A DNA stretch of 64,000 bases from Cohnella abietis (GTDB lineage: Bacteria; Bacillota; Bacilli; Paenibacillales; Paenibacillaceae), in assembly GCF_004295585.1 (NCBI RefSeq), contig NZ_AP019400.1:4872001-4936000 (forward strand), in the 5' to 3' direction. The notes beneath the pieces were generated by a model that did no database searches, was not told the DNA's origin, and saw only the letters and a list, made by a program, of their open reading frames with translations. Of this stretch, positions 35,535 through 43,399 are shown one piece after another (the stretch's first letter is position 1; every line of letters starts with the position of its first letter). The translations under genes and the position numbers were made by a program.

Positions 35535-35572
35535 AGGTGGTACAGGGGGATGCTCCTGTACCACCTCCTTAT
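35535..35572 (+). terminator. Terminator after the chitinase gene
   Basis: AGGTGGTACAGG and CCTGTACCACCT form a perfect 12-bp stem with an 8-nt loop, 14 nt past the stop, followed by CCTTATT, a weak U-tail. Confidence 0.75.
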
Positions 35573-35576
35573 TAGC

Positions 35577-35780
35577 GCACTCTCCGATCTCTAACTCCCA
35601 CGCCAGCCAGAAAAAAGTAACATTAGCGAACCCTACGTTCTCTATCTCCCACACCATCCCGCAAAAAGTAACTTTAGTGAACCCTACGTTCTCTATCTCC
35701 CACACCATCCCGCAAAAAGTAACTTTAGTTAACCCTTCGTTCTCTATCTCCCCAGCCCTCTTGCGGCAAATCCGCAATGT
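35577..35780. repeat. Tandem repeat array C, about 4 copies, 51-bp period
   Basis: GAACCCTACGTTCTCTATCT recurs at 35628, 35679 and 35730 (first two bases changed in the last), with a diverged copy before. Each unit includes CCATCCCGCAAAAAGTAACT, which matches the array B variant TGTCGCAAAATGTGACTTT. The first and last copies are degraded. It lies in a convergent gap, as arrays A, B and D do. Confidence 0.9.
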
Positions 35781-36084
35781 GTATCCGCGGGCTCTGAGTT
35801 GTATTAAACGGTGAAATTTATCTTGGCTAGATGTGAGAAATATAGACTATCAATAAGTAGTCGTCATAGTGTAAGAAATTGGTCTGCATTAGTAATCACT
35901 ATTTATAGCGTGAGTTATCTAAAAAACACGTCGCATCATAAAGGGTATTCGTTACTCCGAGAGGGGAGTGCACATAGTGGGGATTCTGGATATGTATATA
36001 TCCGAGATAAAAATATTAAAAATGATTTTGCCAAAGTAACTTACTGTATCAATCGTATGCCTTCTTCCCTAAGCAGAAAGCACC

Positions 36085-36130
36085 AAAAAGCCTTCTCTCC
36101 CACTCCCATTCAGGAAGAGAAAAAGAAGGC
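36085..36130 (-). terminator. Rho-independent terminator after gerE
   Basis: On the minus strand GCCTTCT pairs with AGAAGGC, with inner CTC/GAG, followed by TTTTTGG. It lies 41 nt past the gerE stop. Confidence 0.75.
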
Positions 36131-36171
36131 CCGCGCCATGTAAGGTGACGATGACAAAACGACTTACTGCT

Positions 36172-36396
36172 TTAGATCTTTAGCTCCCCGAGCTTAATAA
36201 GCTCGACAACCGCTTGCGAACGACCTTTGACATTCAGCTTTTGCATCACATTCGAGATGTGGTTGCGGACCGTCTTCTCGCTGATAAACAACTGCTGCGC
36301 AATGTCACGGGTCGTCTTATCCTGCACTAACAGCTCAAAGACTTCGCGCTCCCGATTGGTGAGTAGGAATTTGCTTTTATGGTCGCTGCCTTTCAA
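36172..36396 (-). CDS. gerE: Spore coat gene regulator GerE
   Basis: 74 residues, exactly the length of B. subtilis GerE, consisting of one LuxR-type helix-turn-helix: LTNREREVFELLVQDKTTRD, then IAQQLFISEKTVRNHISNVM and QKLNVKGRSQAVVEL. GerE acts late in the mother cell with sigma-K to switch coat and crust genes on or off. The start codon is TTG at 36396 with AAGGAGG upstream. No convincing sigma-K promoter was found. It lies just before the surface-glycan region, which may be part of its regulon; that is inference. Confidence 0.93.
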   Translation of the reverse strand: MKGSDHKSKFLLTNREREVFELLVQDKTTRDIAQQLFISEKTVRNHISNVMQKLNVKGRSQAVVELIKLGELKI

Positions 36397-36524
36397 CGTT
36401 TGTCACCCCTCCTTGCCCGGGAATGTGTGATTACAAGGTATAGGGATACAGTCAATTTCATCATATGAGAGGGCTTTTCGTGTGGTGCGGAGGTATTCAA
36501 AAATAGGCGTTAGAAAATTCCCAA

Positions 36525-36569
36525 AAAGAAAAAGCTGAAATCAAAGCTACCCGCTTTGACTCAGCTTTT
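36525..36569 (-). terminator. Rho-independent terminator after the YhcN-like gene
   Basis: On the minus strand AAAGCTGA and TCAAAGC pair with GCTTTGA and TCAGCTTT around GGGTA, followed by TTCTTTTTGG. It lies about 20 nt past the stop codon. Confidence 0.85.
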
Positions 36570-36587
36570 GTTGTATTCATGCATCTT

Positions 36588-37217
36588 TTAGCGGTTTCGC
36601 GTTCCAGATGGTGCGGGGAAAACCCTCTCGACCAACGCATTAAACTCGGCAAGAAAGCCTTGGATTGGATGACCCTGTTTGACATCGTTGGCGTAACCCC
36701 TCATTCTCCCAGTGAAGTCAGGGTTGGAGGATACATAAACATTTTCTACAGAGGGAGATAACGCTTTTACTTGGTCAGCGATTTTGTCCTTGACTGCGTC
36801 AGTCAAGGCAACATCTGTTGCACTGTCATGATGACTCATCGAATGAGGACCACTCTTTGCATGAGAACGATGACCTTCATTTACAGCAACGTATGCATTG
36901 TGGTCCGTCATCATGACGAAAGCAGAATCGATACCAGGCATGGCAGCTATTTTATCTGCGATCTTATCACTCGTCTCAAGGTGTGAATTACCATGCATTC
37001 CGATGATGTTGTTATTTTCTTTTCTTTCCCCGTATTGAGATCGGTTCTGTTCATTGTCCTGATCATTGGCGAACCTCATCTTATTGACACCATATTGTTG
37101 ATTAATGGCATTAGGACGAATGTTCTTGTTCCCTAAATCCCCCGTCTTCGACATGCATCCGGATGATGCAATTGCGGATGATAATAGAACGGCGGATAAA
37201 ATGAGACCTTTACGCAT
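36588..37217 (-). CDS. YhcN/YlaJ family sporulation lipoprotein
   Basis: 209 residues. A lipoprotein signal peptide with lipobox ASSGC (Cys at residue 21) is followed by an Asn/Gln-rich segment and the YhcN/YlaJ domain: ADKIAAMPGIDSAFVMMTDHNAYVAV, a His-rich insert (SHAKSGPHSMSHHDSA), then VKDKIADQVKALSPSVENVYVSSNPDF. Related proteins are found in spore membranes and affect germination or cortex. Between it and gerE is 190 bp. It is divergent from fabH. Confidence 0.88.
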   Translation of the reverse strand: MRKGLILSAVLLSSAIASSGCMSKTGDLGNKNIRPNAINQQYGVNKMRFANDQDNEQNRSQYGERKENNNIIGMHGNSHLETSDKIADKIAAMPGIDSAFVMMTDHNAYVAVNEGHRSHAKSGPHSMSHHDSATDVALTDAVKDKIADQVKALSPSVENVYVSSNPDFTGRMRGYANDVKQGHPIQGFLAEFNALVERVFPAPSGTRNR

Positions 37218-37340
37218 GAAAATAATACCCCCCTTGTATTGATCAGCTTAGCGGTATACGCCAATACATAGGGTGCGTCATGCATGCTTTATTTATTCGA
37301 ACTCGGTTTCTTTTCCCACTAACTCATCGTTATTAGCTTC

Positions 37341-37369
37341 TTGACAGTTAACATCATCAGATATAAGAT
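37341..37369 (+). promoter_or_regulatory. Sigma-A promoter for fabH
   Basis: TTGACA (37341-37346), 17 nt, TAAGAT (37364-37369). This is a perfect -35 and a good -10 with ideal spacing, about 65 nt before the fabH ATG. Confidence 0.75.
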
Positions 37370-37375
37370 TACAGT

Positions 37376-37394
37376 ACTAATACCTGGTACTAAT
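37376..37394 (+). promoter_or_regulatory. FapR-type operator at the fabH transcription start
   Basis: ACTAATACCTGGTACTAAT closely matches the FapR operator (core TTAGTACC-x-GGTACTAA type palindrome) and starts 6 nt after the -10 hexamer, so a bound repressor would cover the start point. FapR controls fatty acid and phospholipid genes in response to malonyl-CoA, and the FabH genes are known regulon members in Bacillus. Confidence 0.75.
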
Positions 37395-37431
37395 ACTTTA
37401 TACTAAAAAGTAATGATGAAGGGAAGAGATT

Positions 37432-38421
37432 ATGATGACAATAGCTCACCCAACCGAAAATTCAGCATTTGCTTCTTCAGCTCGTATAACTGCCATTGGT
37501 AGTTATGTACCCGAACAAGTTATTACTAACGCTGAAATAGAACAATTGGTCGATACCGACAACGAATGGATCATCAGAAGAACGGGCATAATCGAACGAC
37601 ATAAAGCTGCAAGCGACCAATTTACAAGCCACCTAGCAATAGCTGCAGTAAAGGATCTATTTGACAGATTTCCTGCCACTTCAGCTGAAGACGTAGATGC
37701 TATCCTCGTTGCAACTACGACTCCGGATATGCCGTTTCCTTCTGTTGCCTCCCAAGTCCAGCAGGCCATCGGAGCATTAAACTGTCTTGCTGCAGATGTC
37801 AGTGCTGCATGCGCTGGTTTTGTAACTGCGCTCCAAATGGCTAATGGACTAATTATGACAGGCGTCTATCGCAAAATTATTGTCATAGGTGCGGAGACCC
37901 TTACGAAAATAACCGATTACACGGATCGCTCAACCTGCATCCTCTTCGGAGACGGTGCTGGTGCCGTGCTCGTAGAAGCCGCTGCATCGGGAGCATTCTT
38001 ATCCTCTGTCGCAACAACCGATGGCTCAGGAGGCATGCAAGTATACTGCAACGATGACCATAAGATTGTTCAGAACGGCCGAGAAGTATACAAATGGGCT
38101 CTTTCTACCGTGCCGGATGGCGTTCGTAAATTAGTACAGAGCGCAGGCTTGCAGCTTGGGGACTTAGATTGGTTCGTGCCCCACAGCGCTAACCTGAGGA
38201 TGATTGAAGCCATTTGCGAGAGGTTAGACATTGCACCCGAGAAAGCATTGGAAAGCGTTGTACGCAACGGCAATACTTCGGCTGCAACCATTCCTCTTGC
38301 TCTAGATGCAGCCTATAAGGCGAACAAGCTTCAGCCCGAACAGCTTGTAGCCCTCTATGGCTTTGGCTCTGGCTTAACCCAATCTGGTTTATTGCTTCGT
38401 TGGACTTTGTCCTCTAATTAA
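37432..38421 (+). CDS. fabH: 3-oxoacyl-ACP synthase III (FabH)
   Basis: 329 residues, initiates fatty acid synthesis by condensing acyl-CoA with malonyl-ACP. The catalytic triad is in place: Cys in DVSAACAGFVTAL, His in WFVPHSANLRMIEA, Asn in RNGNTSAATIPLALD. YVPEQVITNAEIEQLVDTDN and EWIIRRTGI are the usual N-terminal region. It is a stand-alone gene with its own promoter and FapR-type site, so probably a secondary FabH (like YhfB/FabHB) rather than the one in the main fab operon. AAGGGAAGAG lies before the paired ATG codons at 37432 and 37435. Its 3' end overlaps the convergent epimerase gene by 33 bp. Confidence 0.93.
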   Translation: MMTIAHPTENSAFASSARITAIGSYVPEQVITNAEIEQLVDTDNEWIIRRTGIIERHKAASDQFTSHLAIAAVKDLFDRFPATSAEDVDAILVATTTPDMPFPSVASQVQQAIGALNCLAADVSAACAGFVTALQMANGLIMTGVYRKIIVIGAETLTKITDYTDRSTCILFGDGAGAVLVEAAASGAFLSSVATTDGSGGMQVYCNDDHKIVQNGREVYKWALSTVPDGVRKLVQSAGLQLGDLDWFVPHSANLRMIEAICERLDIAPEKALESVVRNGNTSAATIPLALDAAYKANKLQPEQLVALYGFGSGLTQSGLLLRWTLSSN

Positions 38422-39312
38422 ACGAGATAACCCTTGGTACAAAGTTACTGAAGGCTTCCAGCCTAATGCCGACTCGGCCAGACGCGGAGACAGTCTGCTA
38501 CATAGGACGTCTCCGCTTCGGCTTGGCTTATAGATTCTTTCACCCCGTATGTTCCCGGTTAGCCTTTCACACCATTCGGCTAATTGGTTCACCGAAGTAG
38601 CAACACCAGTGGAAATATTGCATACCTGCCTCTCCCCCAAATCAATCGCTGCCAGATTTGCCCTTACTACATCATCCACATGTACAAAGTCCCTGCTCTG
38701 CTCTCCGTTACCATTAATAATAAGAGGATCGCCTTTAGCTATTTGATCTAGAAAACATGCCACGACTCCGCCTTCCCCTTTAGCCGTCTGGCCCGGCCCA
38801 TAAACATTTGCATATCTTAAAATGGTATAGGAATTGCCCCACCACTCACCGCTTTTTTGTATATATTGCTCTGCAACCCACTTAGATAAACCATAAGCCG
38901 CTAATGGCCGCTTCGGGCTTGATTCTTTCAACGTCCTTCTGTTGGGAGGCTCCCCGTAAACACCCGAGGTTGAGGAAAATACTAGCTTACTACCCGATTG
39001 CCTGCATCCTTCCAGCACACGAAGCGTTCCTAATATATTAATTTTACCGTCCTCTGCTGGATCATTCATAGAGCTTCCCATTCCCACTTGTGCTGCCAAA
39101 TGAAAAACAACCTGAGGTCGGTATTGAGTAATTAATGCTGTCGTTCTAGTATCTTCTACATCAAATTGATACCATTTTACTTCGGGAGGAAGCCCCTTAC
39201 TATTTCCTGTGCGAAAATTATCAATAACGATAACCTCATAACCTCGCTCAACTAATGCATGGACGAGATGACTTCCGATAAATCCCGCTCCCCCAGTCAC
39301 GACGACACGCAT
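38389..39312 (-). CDS. NAD-dependent nucleotide-sugar epimerase (UDP-glucose 4-epimerase-like)
   Basis: 307 residues from ATG 39312 (AAAGGA 9 nt upstream; an ATG at 39321 touches the ribosome site). Extended SDR: VVVTGGAGFIGSHLVHAL binds NAD, FDVEDTR, HLAAQVGMGSSMNDP, FSSTSGVYGEP supplies the Ser, and AAYGLSKWVAEQYI has the YxxxK pair; RYANVYGPGQ is also typical. Close to GalE/WbpP-type 4-epimerases for UDP-hexoses; the exact sugar is not clear. It is transcribed away from the first glycosyltransferase at 39490 and overlaps the end of fabH. Confidence 0.88.
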   Translation of the reverse strand: MRVVVTGGAGFIGSHLVHALVERGYEVIVIDNFRTGNSKGLPPEVKWYQFDVEDTRTTALITQYRPQVVFHLAAQVGMGSSMNDPAEDGKINILGTLRVLEGCRQSGSKLVFSSTSGVYGEPPNRRTLKESSPKRPLAAYGLSKWVAEQYIQKSGEWWGNSYTILRYANVYGPGQTAKGEGGVVACFLDQIAKGDPLIINGNGEQSRDFVHVDDVVRANLAAIDLGERQVCNISTGVATSVNQLAEWCERLTGNIRGERIYKPSRSGDVLCSRLSPRLAESALGWKPSVTLYQGLSRLIRGQSPTKQ

Positions 39313-39489
39313 CCAGTTCATTCCTTTGCTGTTTTACCCCATCTTATGAAATGAAACGAATCCACTCTTGGACAGACGACTCAAAACGGGCTTATGACAG
39401 AGGTGCAACCGTCGTGGCGGCAACCGCCCTGTCCACATAAACTGTTGAATACCACTTTGTTTATTAAGTTTGGAGGGCTTGAGTCAATT

Positions 39490-40215
39490 ATGGCAAATGG
39501 AAATGGCTTGCCGCTCGTCAGTGTCATAATCCCTTTTTACAATTGTCCCTTCATCGATCAATCCATAGCTAGCGTCTTGAATCAAACCTACCCTAATACC
39601 GAAATTGTTGTTGTAGATGATGGTTCGACCCTTCACCAGAATAAACTTGAGAATTTTCGCTCCCGCATCCATTATTTCGGTAAAGCCAATGGCGGAACAG
39701 GTAGCGCACTTAATTACGGCTTACGTGTTGCAAGCGGCGATTATTTCGTATGGCTGAGCTCCGACGACCTTATGTATCCCCAAAAAATCGAACGTCAGGT
39801 CGCCTTCATGCAACAGCACAAAGCACTCATTAGCTGCACTGATTTCCACTTAATTAACGAATATAGCGAGATTACGATGCGCGCTCTCGCAGTTAAATTT
39901 CCAAGCCTAAGAAAACTGATAGAAGCATTGTTTACTTTCTGTCCGATCAATGGGTCTACTGTTATGATGCATCGCTCATTGCCAAGTAAAGTTGGTTACT
40001 TTAACGAGTCATTGGCCTGTACGCAAGATTACGAGTATTGGTTGCGAGTTCATTTAGCACGGGTTGACTTTTACTTCATTAATGAAGTGCTGACACTTTA
40101 TCGCTGGCATGAAGGTATGGGCTCCGTTCAGAAAAAAGCAGTAGTAGATCATGAATTCAACCTCGTCCGTGATCGATACGCTCCACAGATGCATGCCATG
40201 CTTAACCTCTTGTGA
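39490..40215 (+). CDS. Glycosyltransferase family 2
   Basis: 241 residues from ATG 39490 with GGAGGG about 13 nt upstream; no signal peptide or membrane helix. The GT-A fold motifs are LVSVIIPFYNCPFIDQSIAS, EIVVVDDGSTL, NGGTGSALNYGL and the metal-binding WLSSDDLMYPQKIERQVAF, then the acceptor region DYEYWLRVHL. It is clearly a paralogue of the gene at 43400-44185 on the other strand (shared NGGT.SALN.G and WLSSDD...P.KIERQV..MQ). First of three plus-strand glycosyltransferase genes that end at the 42809-42858 terminator. Confidence 0.9.
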   Translation: MANGNGLPLVSVIIPFYNCPFIDQSIASVLNQTYPNTEIVVVDDGSTLHQNKLENFRSRIHYFGKANGGTGSALNYGLRVASGDYFVWLSSDDLMYPQKIERQVAFMQQHKALISCTDFHLINEYSEITMRALAVKFPSLRKLIEALFTFCPINGSTVMMHRSLPSKVGYFNESLACTQDYEYWLRVHLARVDFYFINEVLTLYRWHEGMGSVQKKAVVDHEFNLVRDRYAPQMHAMLNLL

Positions 40216-40239
40216 TAACCGTTCATTTGGGGGTGCCTT

Positions 40240-41322
40240 ATGAAGGTTTTGTTTGTGTTTATTTTGCCGAGCGGCGGCGTTGATACACTGAACAGATTAA
40301 GGTATAAAGCCTTGCTTCCTGTAGGCATCTTTAGTCATTTTCTCTATTTTCAGAGAGGGAGTGGCTCATCCAGTCTGCCTCCCGAGGTACCGGTTTTCTA
40401 TGCCTCTGACCCGCTAGCCATTCAACATATTCTAAACTTCTATTCGTTCGATGTTATCGTAGTAACTTCCTTTTTCATACAAGTACCTCTATTTCGTCAA
40501 TTAGGGTTTACCAAACCGATCTTATTTGAAATTCAAGGCTTCGGGTTACAGGAAAATGCACGCCATAATTTAATCGAAGCCCAGCCTTATCTCAACGATA
40601 ATGTAAATGCCATTATTTACCCTAAAACCCCTCACATAGGCGCACTTCTTCAGGAGCTATACACGCATAAACCTAAATTTGCTTTCTCTAACCCATTTGA
40701 TCCAGACAGCTTCGTTAGCCCACTGCCAGCGCCTCTATCCTCCTATCCTCCACTGGCTTGGATTGGACGGCTCGAGGACAATAAAAACTGGCGCGATTTT
40801 CTGCGAATTGGAGCTGAAGTCATTAAGCTTATTCCGAGCGTCCGCTTATGGATGTTCAGCGATCCAGAATTAGCTTTACCAGGGGAAACCGAAGAGCTGT
40901 TTCAATGGTCCATCGGACTTGGACTAACGACGCGTATTACCCATTTCTATAATGTTCCTCATGATCAAATGCCCTCGCACTATGAGCAAATAGCTTTGTC
41001 CGGGGGCGTACTATGTATGACTTCCAAAGCAGAAGGCGCTCCATATGTCGCTCTTGAAGCCTTAAATTGCGGCTGTCCCATAGTTACGTCAGATTCTGAC
41101 GGAGTAAAATCAGCTATTATCGATGAGGTTACAGGACTTTATTATGATCATGGGGATATTGTAGGAGCGGCAGAGCAAATCGTTCGATTAATGACCACGG
41201 AGAAGCTAAGGAGAAATCTAGTTAATGCGGGAAAAAAACATGTGCGGAGTGATTTCTCAATGGAAAAATATGCTTACCAATTCTCGGATATGCTCATCGC
41301 CGTAGGCGTGCACCCATGCTGA
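40240..41322 (+). CDS. Glycosyltransferase family 4 (GT-B fold)
   Basis: 360 residues. The N-terminal half is MKVLFVFILPSGGVDTLNRL; the C-terminal nucleotide-sugar domain has LAWIGRLEDNKNWRDFLRIG, and the EX7E-like SKAEGAPYVALEALNCGCPI with CPIVTSDSDGVKSAI and EKYAYQFSDML. This is the GT4 glycosyl transferases group 1 pattern. It starts 24 nt after the previous gene and its last codons overlap the next gene by 7 nt, so the three genes are one operon. Sugar and acceptor unknown. Confidence 0.88.
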   Translation: MKVLFVFILPSGGVDTLNRLRYKALLPVGIFSHFLYFQRGSGSSSLPPEVPVFYASDPLAIQHILNFYSFDVIVVTSFFIQVPLFRQLGFTKPILFEIQGFGLQENARHNLIEAQPYLNDNVNAIIYPKTPHIGALLQELYTHKPKFAFSNPFDPDSFVSPLPAPLSSYPPLAWIGRLEDNKNWRDFLRIGAEVIKLIPSVRLWMFSDPELALPGETEELFQWSIGLGLTTRITHFYNVPHDQMPSHYEQIALSGGVLCMTSKAEGAPYVALEALNCGCPIVTSDSDGVKSAIIDEVTGLYYDHGDIVGAAEQIVRLMTTEKLRRNLVNAGKKHVRSDFSMEKYAYQFSDMLIAVGVHPC

Positions 41323-42701
41323 CAAGCATTCTGATTCTAACTCTGAACAATTTGGAGCTAACAACACGCTGCTTGCATAGTATTCGTACTTTTACAGATA
41401 GTCCCTATGAGCTCATCTTTGTTGATAACGGATCAACAGATGGGACAGTTGCTTGGCTCTCTCATCAGCCAGACGTTAAGCTAATTGCAAATAGGACCAA
41501 TCTAGGGTTTGCTGTCGCTTGCAATCAGGGGGCTGCTGTAGCACAAGGCGATCATTTGCTACTGCTGAACAACGATACCATCGTATCTCATCGCTGGTTA
41601 TCCGTCATGCTTCAGTGTCTCCATTCTAACGATCGGATAGGGATTGTAGGCCCTAAGTCTAATTTCGTACTCCCGATGCAGAAAATTCCCGCTGATGTAA
41701 GCAATGAAGGGCAATATCACTTGTTCGCACAAAGCTTCAACCATCATAATCCGGGTTTATGGCAGGATATCGCTTCTTTAAGCGGATTTTGTATGCTTCT
41801 GCGGCGAAGCACCTGGTTATTGCTCGGTGGGTTCGATGAGGCATTCAGTGTTGGAGGCTATGAGGATATAGATTTAGGCTATCGTGTTCTTAAAATGGGT
41901 CTGTTTCTGCGTATGGCCGGGGATGCATTCGTCTATCATGAAGGGAACCGGAGCTTTAATTCCAATGCCATTGATATGTATGGCGTTGCCGCAGTAAACA
42001 GAAGACTGTTCATTAGCAAATGGGGATTTAATCCGGAGAGGCTCATTCTGAACCATGATCCAGCCTTCTTACCTGATCGCTATGCAACCCCCCACCCCCA
42101 TCACGCTCCCCTAGAACCGGAAATACCTAGCGGCTGGTACGCTCTGGCAGACGATGGATGCGTGTACAGGATAGAACGTGGACATAAGAGACCCTTCAAT
42201 TCGTACGAAACCTTCCTGCGTATGAGACTTAGCTTAAACAGAGTCGGTCGTTGTGGAGCATCGTTACTGCTCAACCTGCCGGATGGAGTCGCTATAGACG
42301 CAGCGAATTTCCCAGCTGGCTATCCCGATGTATTCATAGCAAAAGATCCTAGCAACGGCTTGCATAGTGTGGAATACGGGATCCGATACCCCATTCGGAA
42401 CGAATCTGTTTTTGCCTCTCTTGGCTTGAAAGTCGAAGAAGCCATTCCTGTGAGCTATGAGCAGCTCTGGAGCTTGCCAGAGGGCTGGCCTCTACAAGGC
42501 AATGCTTGGGAAGAGCACGAGCTATACGATTATCTGTTATATCGCGGTCCTAATGGCGGCCTATTCTATAGCGAAGGACAGCGACTGCGCCCTATCGTCT
42601 GGGAAGAAACGCTTAGCCGTTTCGGGTGGAGCAAGGAGCGAGCCATTAATATCCCCGAGTATTTGTTTAATAGAACACCTGTCGGCTTTGCTATATACTA
42701 A
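41316..42701 (+). CDS. Glycosyltransferase family 2 with three C-terminal KRP-type modules
   Basis: 461 residues. Residues 1-250 are a GT2 rhamnosyl-transferase-like domain: TSILILTLNNLELTTRCLHS, ELIFVDNGSTDGTVAWL, NLGFAVACNQGA, LLLNNDTIVS, and GGFDEAFSVGGYEDIDLGYR. From about residue 273 to the end there are three diverged repeats of about 55-65 residues: CVYRIERGHKRPFNSYETFL, LHSVEYGIRYPIRNESVFAS and GLFYSEGQRLRPIVWEETLS, each followed by a hydrophobic segment and a Pro-rich turn. The module recurs in the GT4 at 48013 and the partial protein at 63579. It may bind a polymer or partner; that is inference. Confidence 0.88.
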   Translation: MLTSILILTLNNLELTTRCLHSIRTFTDSPYELIFVDNGSTDGTVAWLSHQPDVKLIANRTNLGFAVACNQGAAVAQGDHLLLLNNDTIVSHRWLSVMLQCLHSNDRIGIVGPKSNFVLPMQKIPADVSNEGQYHLFAQSFNHHNPGLWQDIASLSGFCMLLRRSTWLLLGGFDEAFSVGGYEDIDLGYRVLKMGLFLRMAGDAFVYHEGNRSFNSNAIDMYGVAAVNRRLFISKWGFNPERLILNHDPAFLPDRYATPHPHHAPLEPEIPSGWYALADDGCVYRIERGHKRPFNSYETFLRMRLSLNRVGRCGASLLLNLPDGVAIDAANFPAGYPDVFIAKDPSNGLHSVEYGIRYPIRNESVFASLGLKVEEAIPVSYEQLWSLPEGWPLQGNAWEEHELYDYLLYRGPNGGLFYSEGQRLRPIVWEETLSRFGWSKERAINIPEYLFNRTPVGFAIY

Positions 42702-42808
42702 TCGCTCCATCAAACGTGTACCGCCGTCCTTTGGATTAGCGAACGTATGTTTATCTCGAGGTTATTCAGGAATGGATACGTGTGAAGCTTAAAAATTTAG
42801 AAAAACCA

Positions 42809-42858
42809 AAAAACAAGCTACCCCAGCCAATCAATAAGGGGAAGCTTGTTTTTCTCTT
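42809..42858 (+). terminator. Rho-independent terminator after the plus-strand glycosyltransferase operon
   Basis: AAACAAGCT and CCCC pair with GGGG and AGCTTGTTT around an AGCCAATCAATAA loop, followed by TTCTCTTT; A-rich sequence on the other side would let it work in both directions. Confidence 0.85.
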
Positions 42859-42948
42859 TCAAAGATGAGCTTTCTTGTCCCTTACCTATCGCACACCAGT
42901 TACTTATTTATTGAGCAGCTATATTTTTCACTTTAAGCTCATTATTCG

Positions 42949-43312
42949 AATAACGGTGCTTCCCAATGCTCCGTTTGAAGACAGTTCCTCGAATTTTTCG
43001 AATAACGGTGATGCGAAATGCTTCGCTCGAAGGACAGTTACTCGAATTTTTCAAATAACGGTGCTTCAAAATGCTTCGCTCGACGACAGTTACTCGAATT
43101 TTTCGAATAACGGGCTTCAAAACGCTCCGGTTGAAGACAATTACTCGAATTTTTCGAATAACGATGCTACGAAATGCTCCGGTTGAAGACAATTACTCGA
43201 TTTTTTCGAATAACGGTGCCGCGAAATGCTTCGCTTGGAGACAGTTACTCGATTTTTTCGAATAACGATGCTCCGCAATGCTACAGTTAAAGACATTTAC
43301 TCGAAACTTTCG
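42949..43312. repeat. Tandem repeat array D, 7 copies, 52-bp period
   Basis: Units begin AATAACG at 42949, 43001, 43054, 43106, 43157, 43209 and 43261 (steps 52, 53, 52, 51, 52, 52). Each carries TCGAA-TTT-TTCGA or a close variant, a short palindrome around a T loop, comparable in position to the palindrome of array A. Its complement includes TTATTCGAAAAATTCGAGTA, similar to the cores of arrays A-C. Some copies differ in GCTTCGCTCGA versus GCTCCGGTTGA. Confidence 0.93.
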
Positions 43313-43399
43313 ACTATCTCGATTGTAGTCGAGGCAGTTATTGAGAGAGCGAACGGGCACGCTCGACGCAACAATAACTCAGAAAGAGGCCAGATGTAC

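Larger units (their letters stand above)
35521..36171. other. 651-bp convergent gap between chitinase and gerE
   Basis: It holds the chitinase terminator, repeat array C (35577-35780), about 300 bp of AT-rich sequence, and the gerE terminator (36085-36130). A 110-codon frame on the plus strand (35811-36143) has no ribosome site, runs into the gerE terminator and has no family features, so I do not call it a gene. Confidence 0.7.
42702..43399. other. 698-bp convergent gap between the two glycosyltransferase operons
   Basis: It contains the terminator of the plus-strand operon (42809-42858) and repeat array D (42949-43312). The remaining 90 bp before the minus-strand GT2 stop shows no clear terminator and no gene. 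Open frames in this stretch follow the repeat period and are not coding. Confidence 0.75.

Noticed and set aside
35517..35777. 86-codon frame with repeated ENVGFTKVTFCGMVWEI
   Set aside because: Artefact of repeat array C.
35811..36143. 110-codon open frame between array C and gerE
   Set aside because: No ribosome site, biased composition, and it runs through the gerE terminator on the opposite strand.
39313..39489. Sigma-K promoter (CATAAACTG) upstream of the GT2 gene at 39490
   Set aside because: The -10-like match is present but no AC-containing -35 lies at 16-17 bp, so I do not list it.
42908..43265. Several open frames with repeated RKIRVTV or LEDSYSNFSNNG
   Set aside because: Artefacts of repeat array D; different frames on both strands are open at once.
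3941..43312. Repeat arrays as CRISPR
   Set aside because: Units follow each other without unique spacers, periods are whole-unit repeats, and no cas genes are present.
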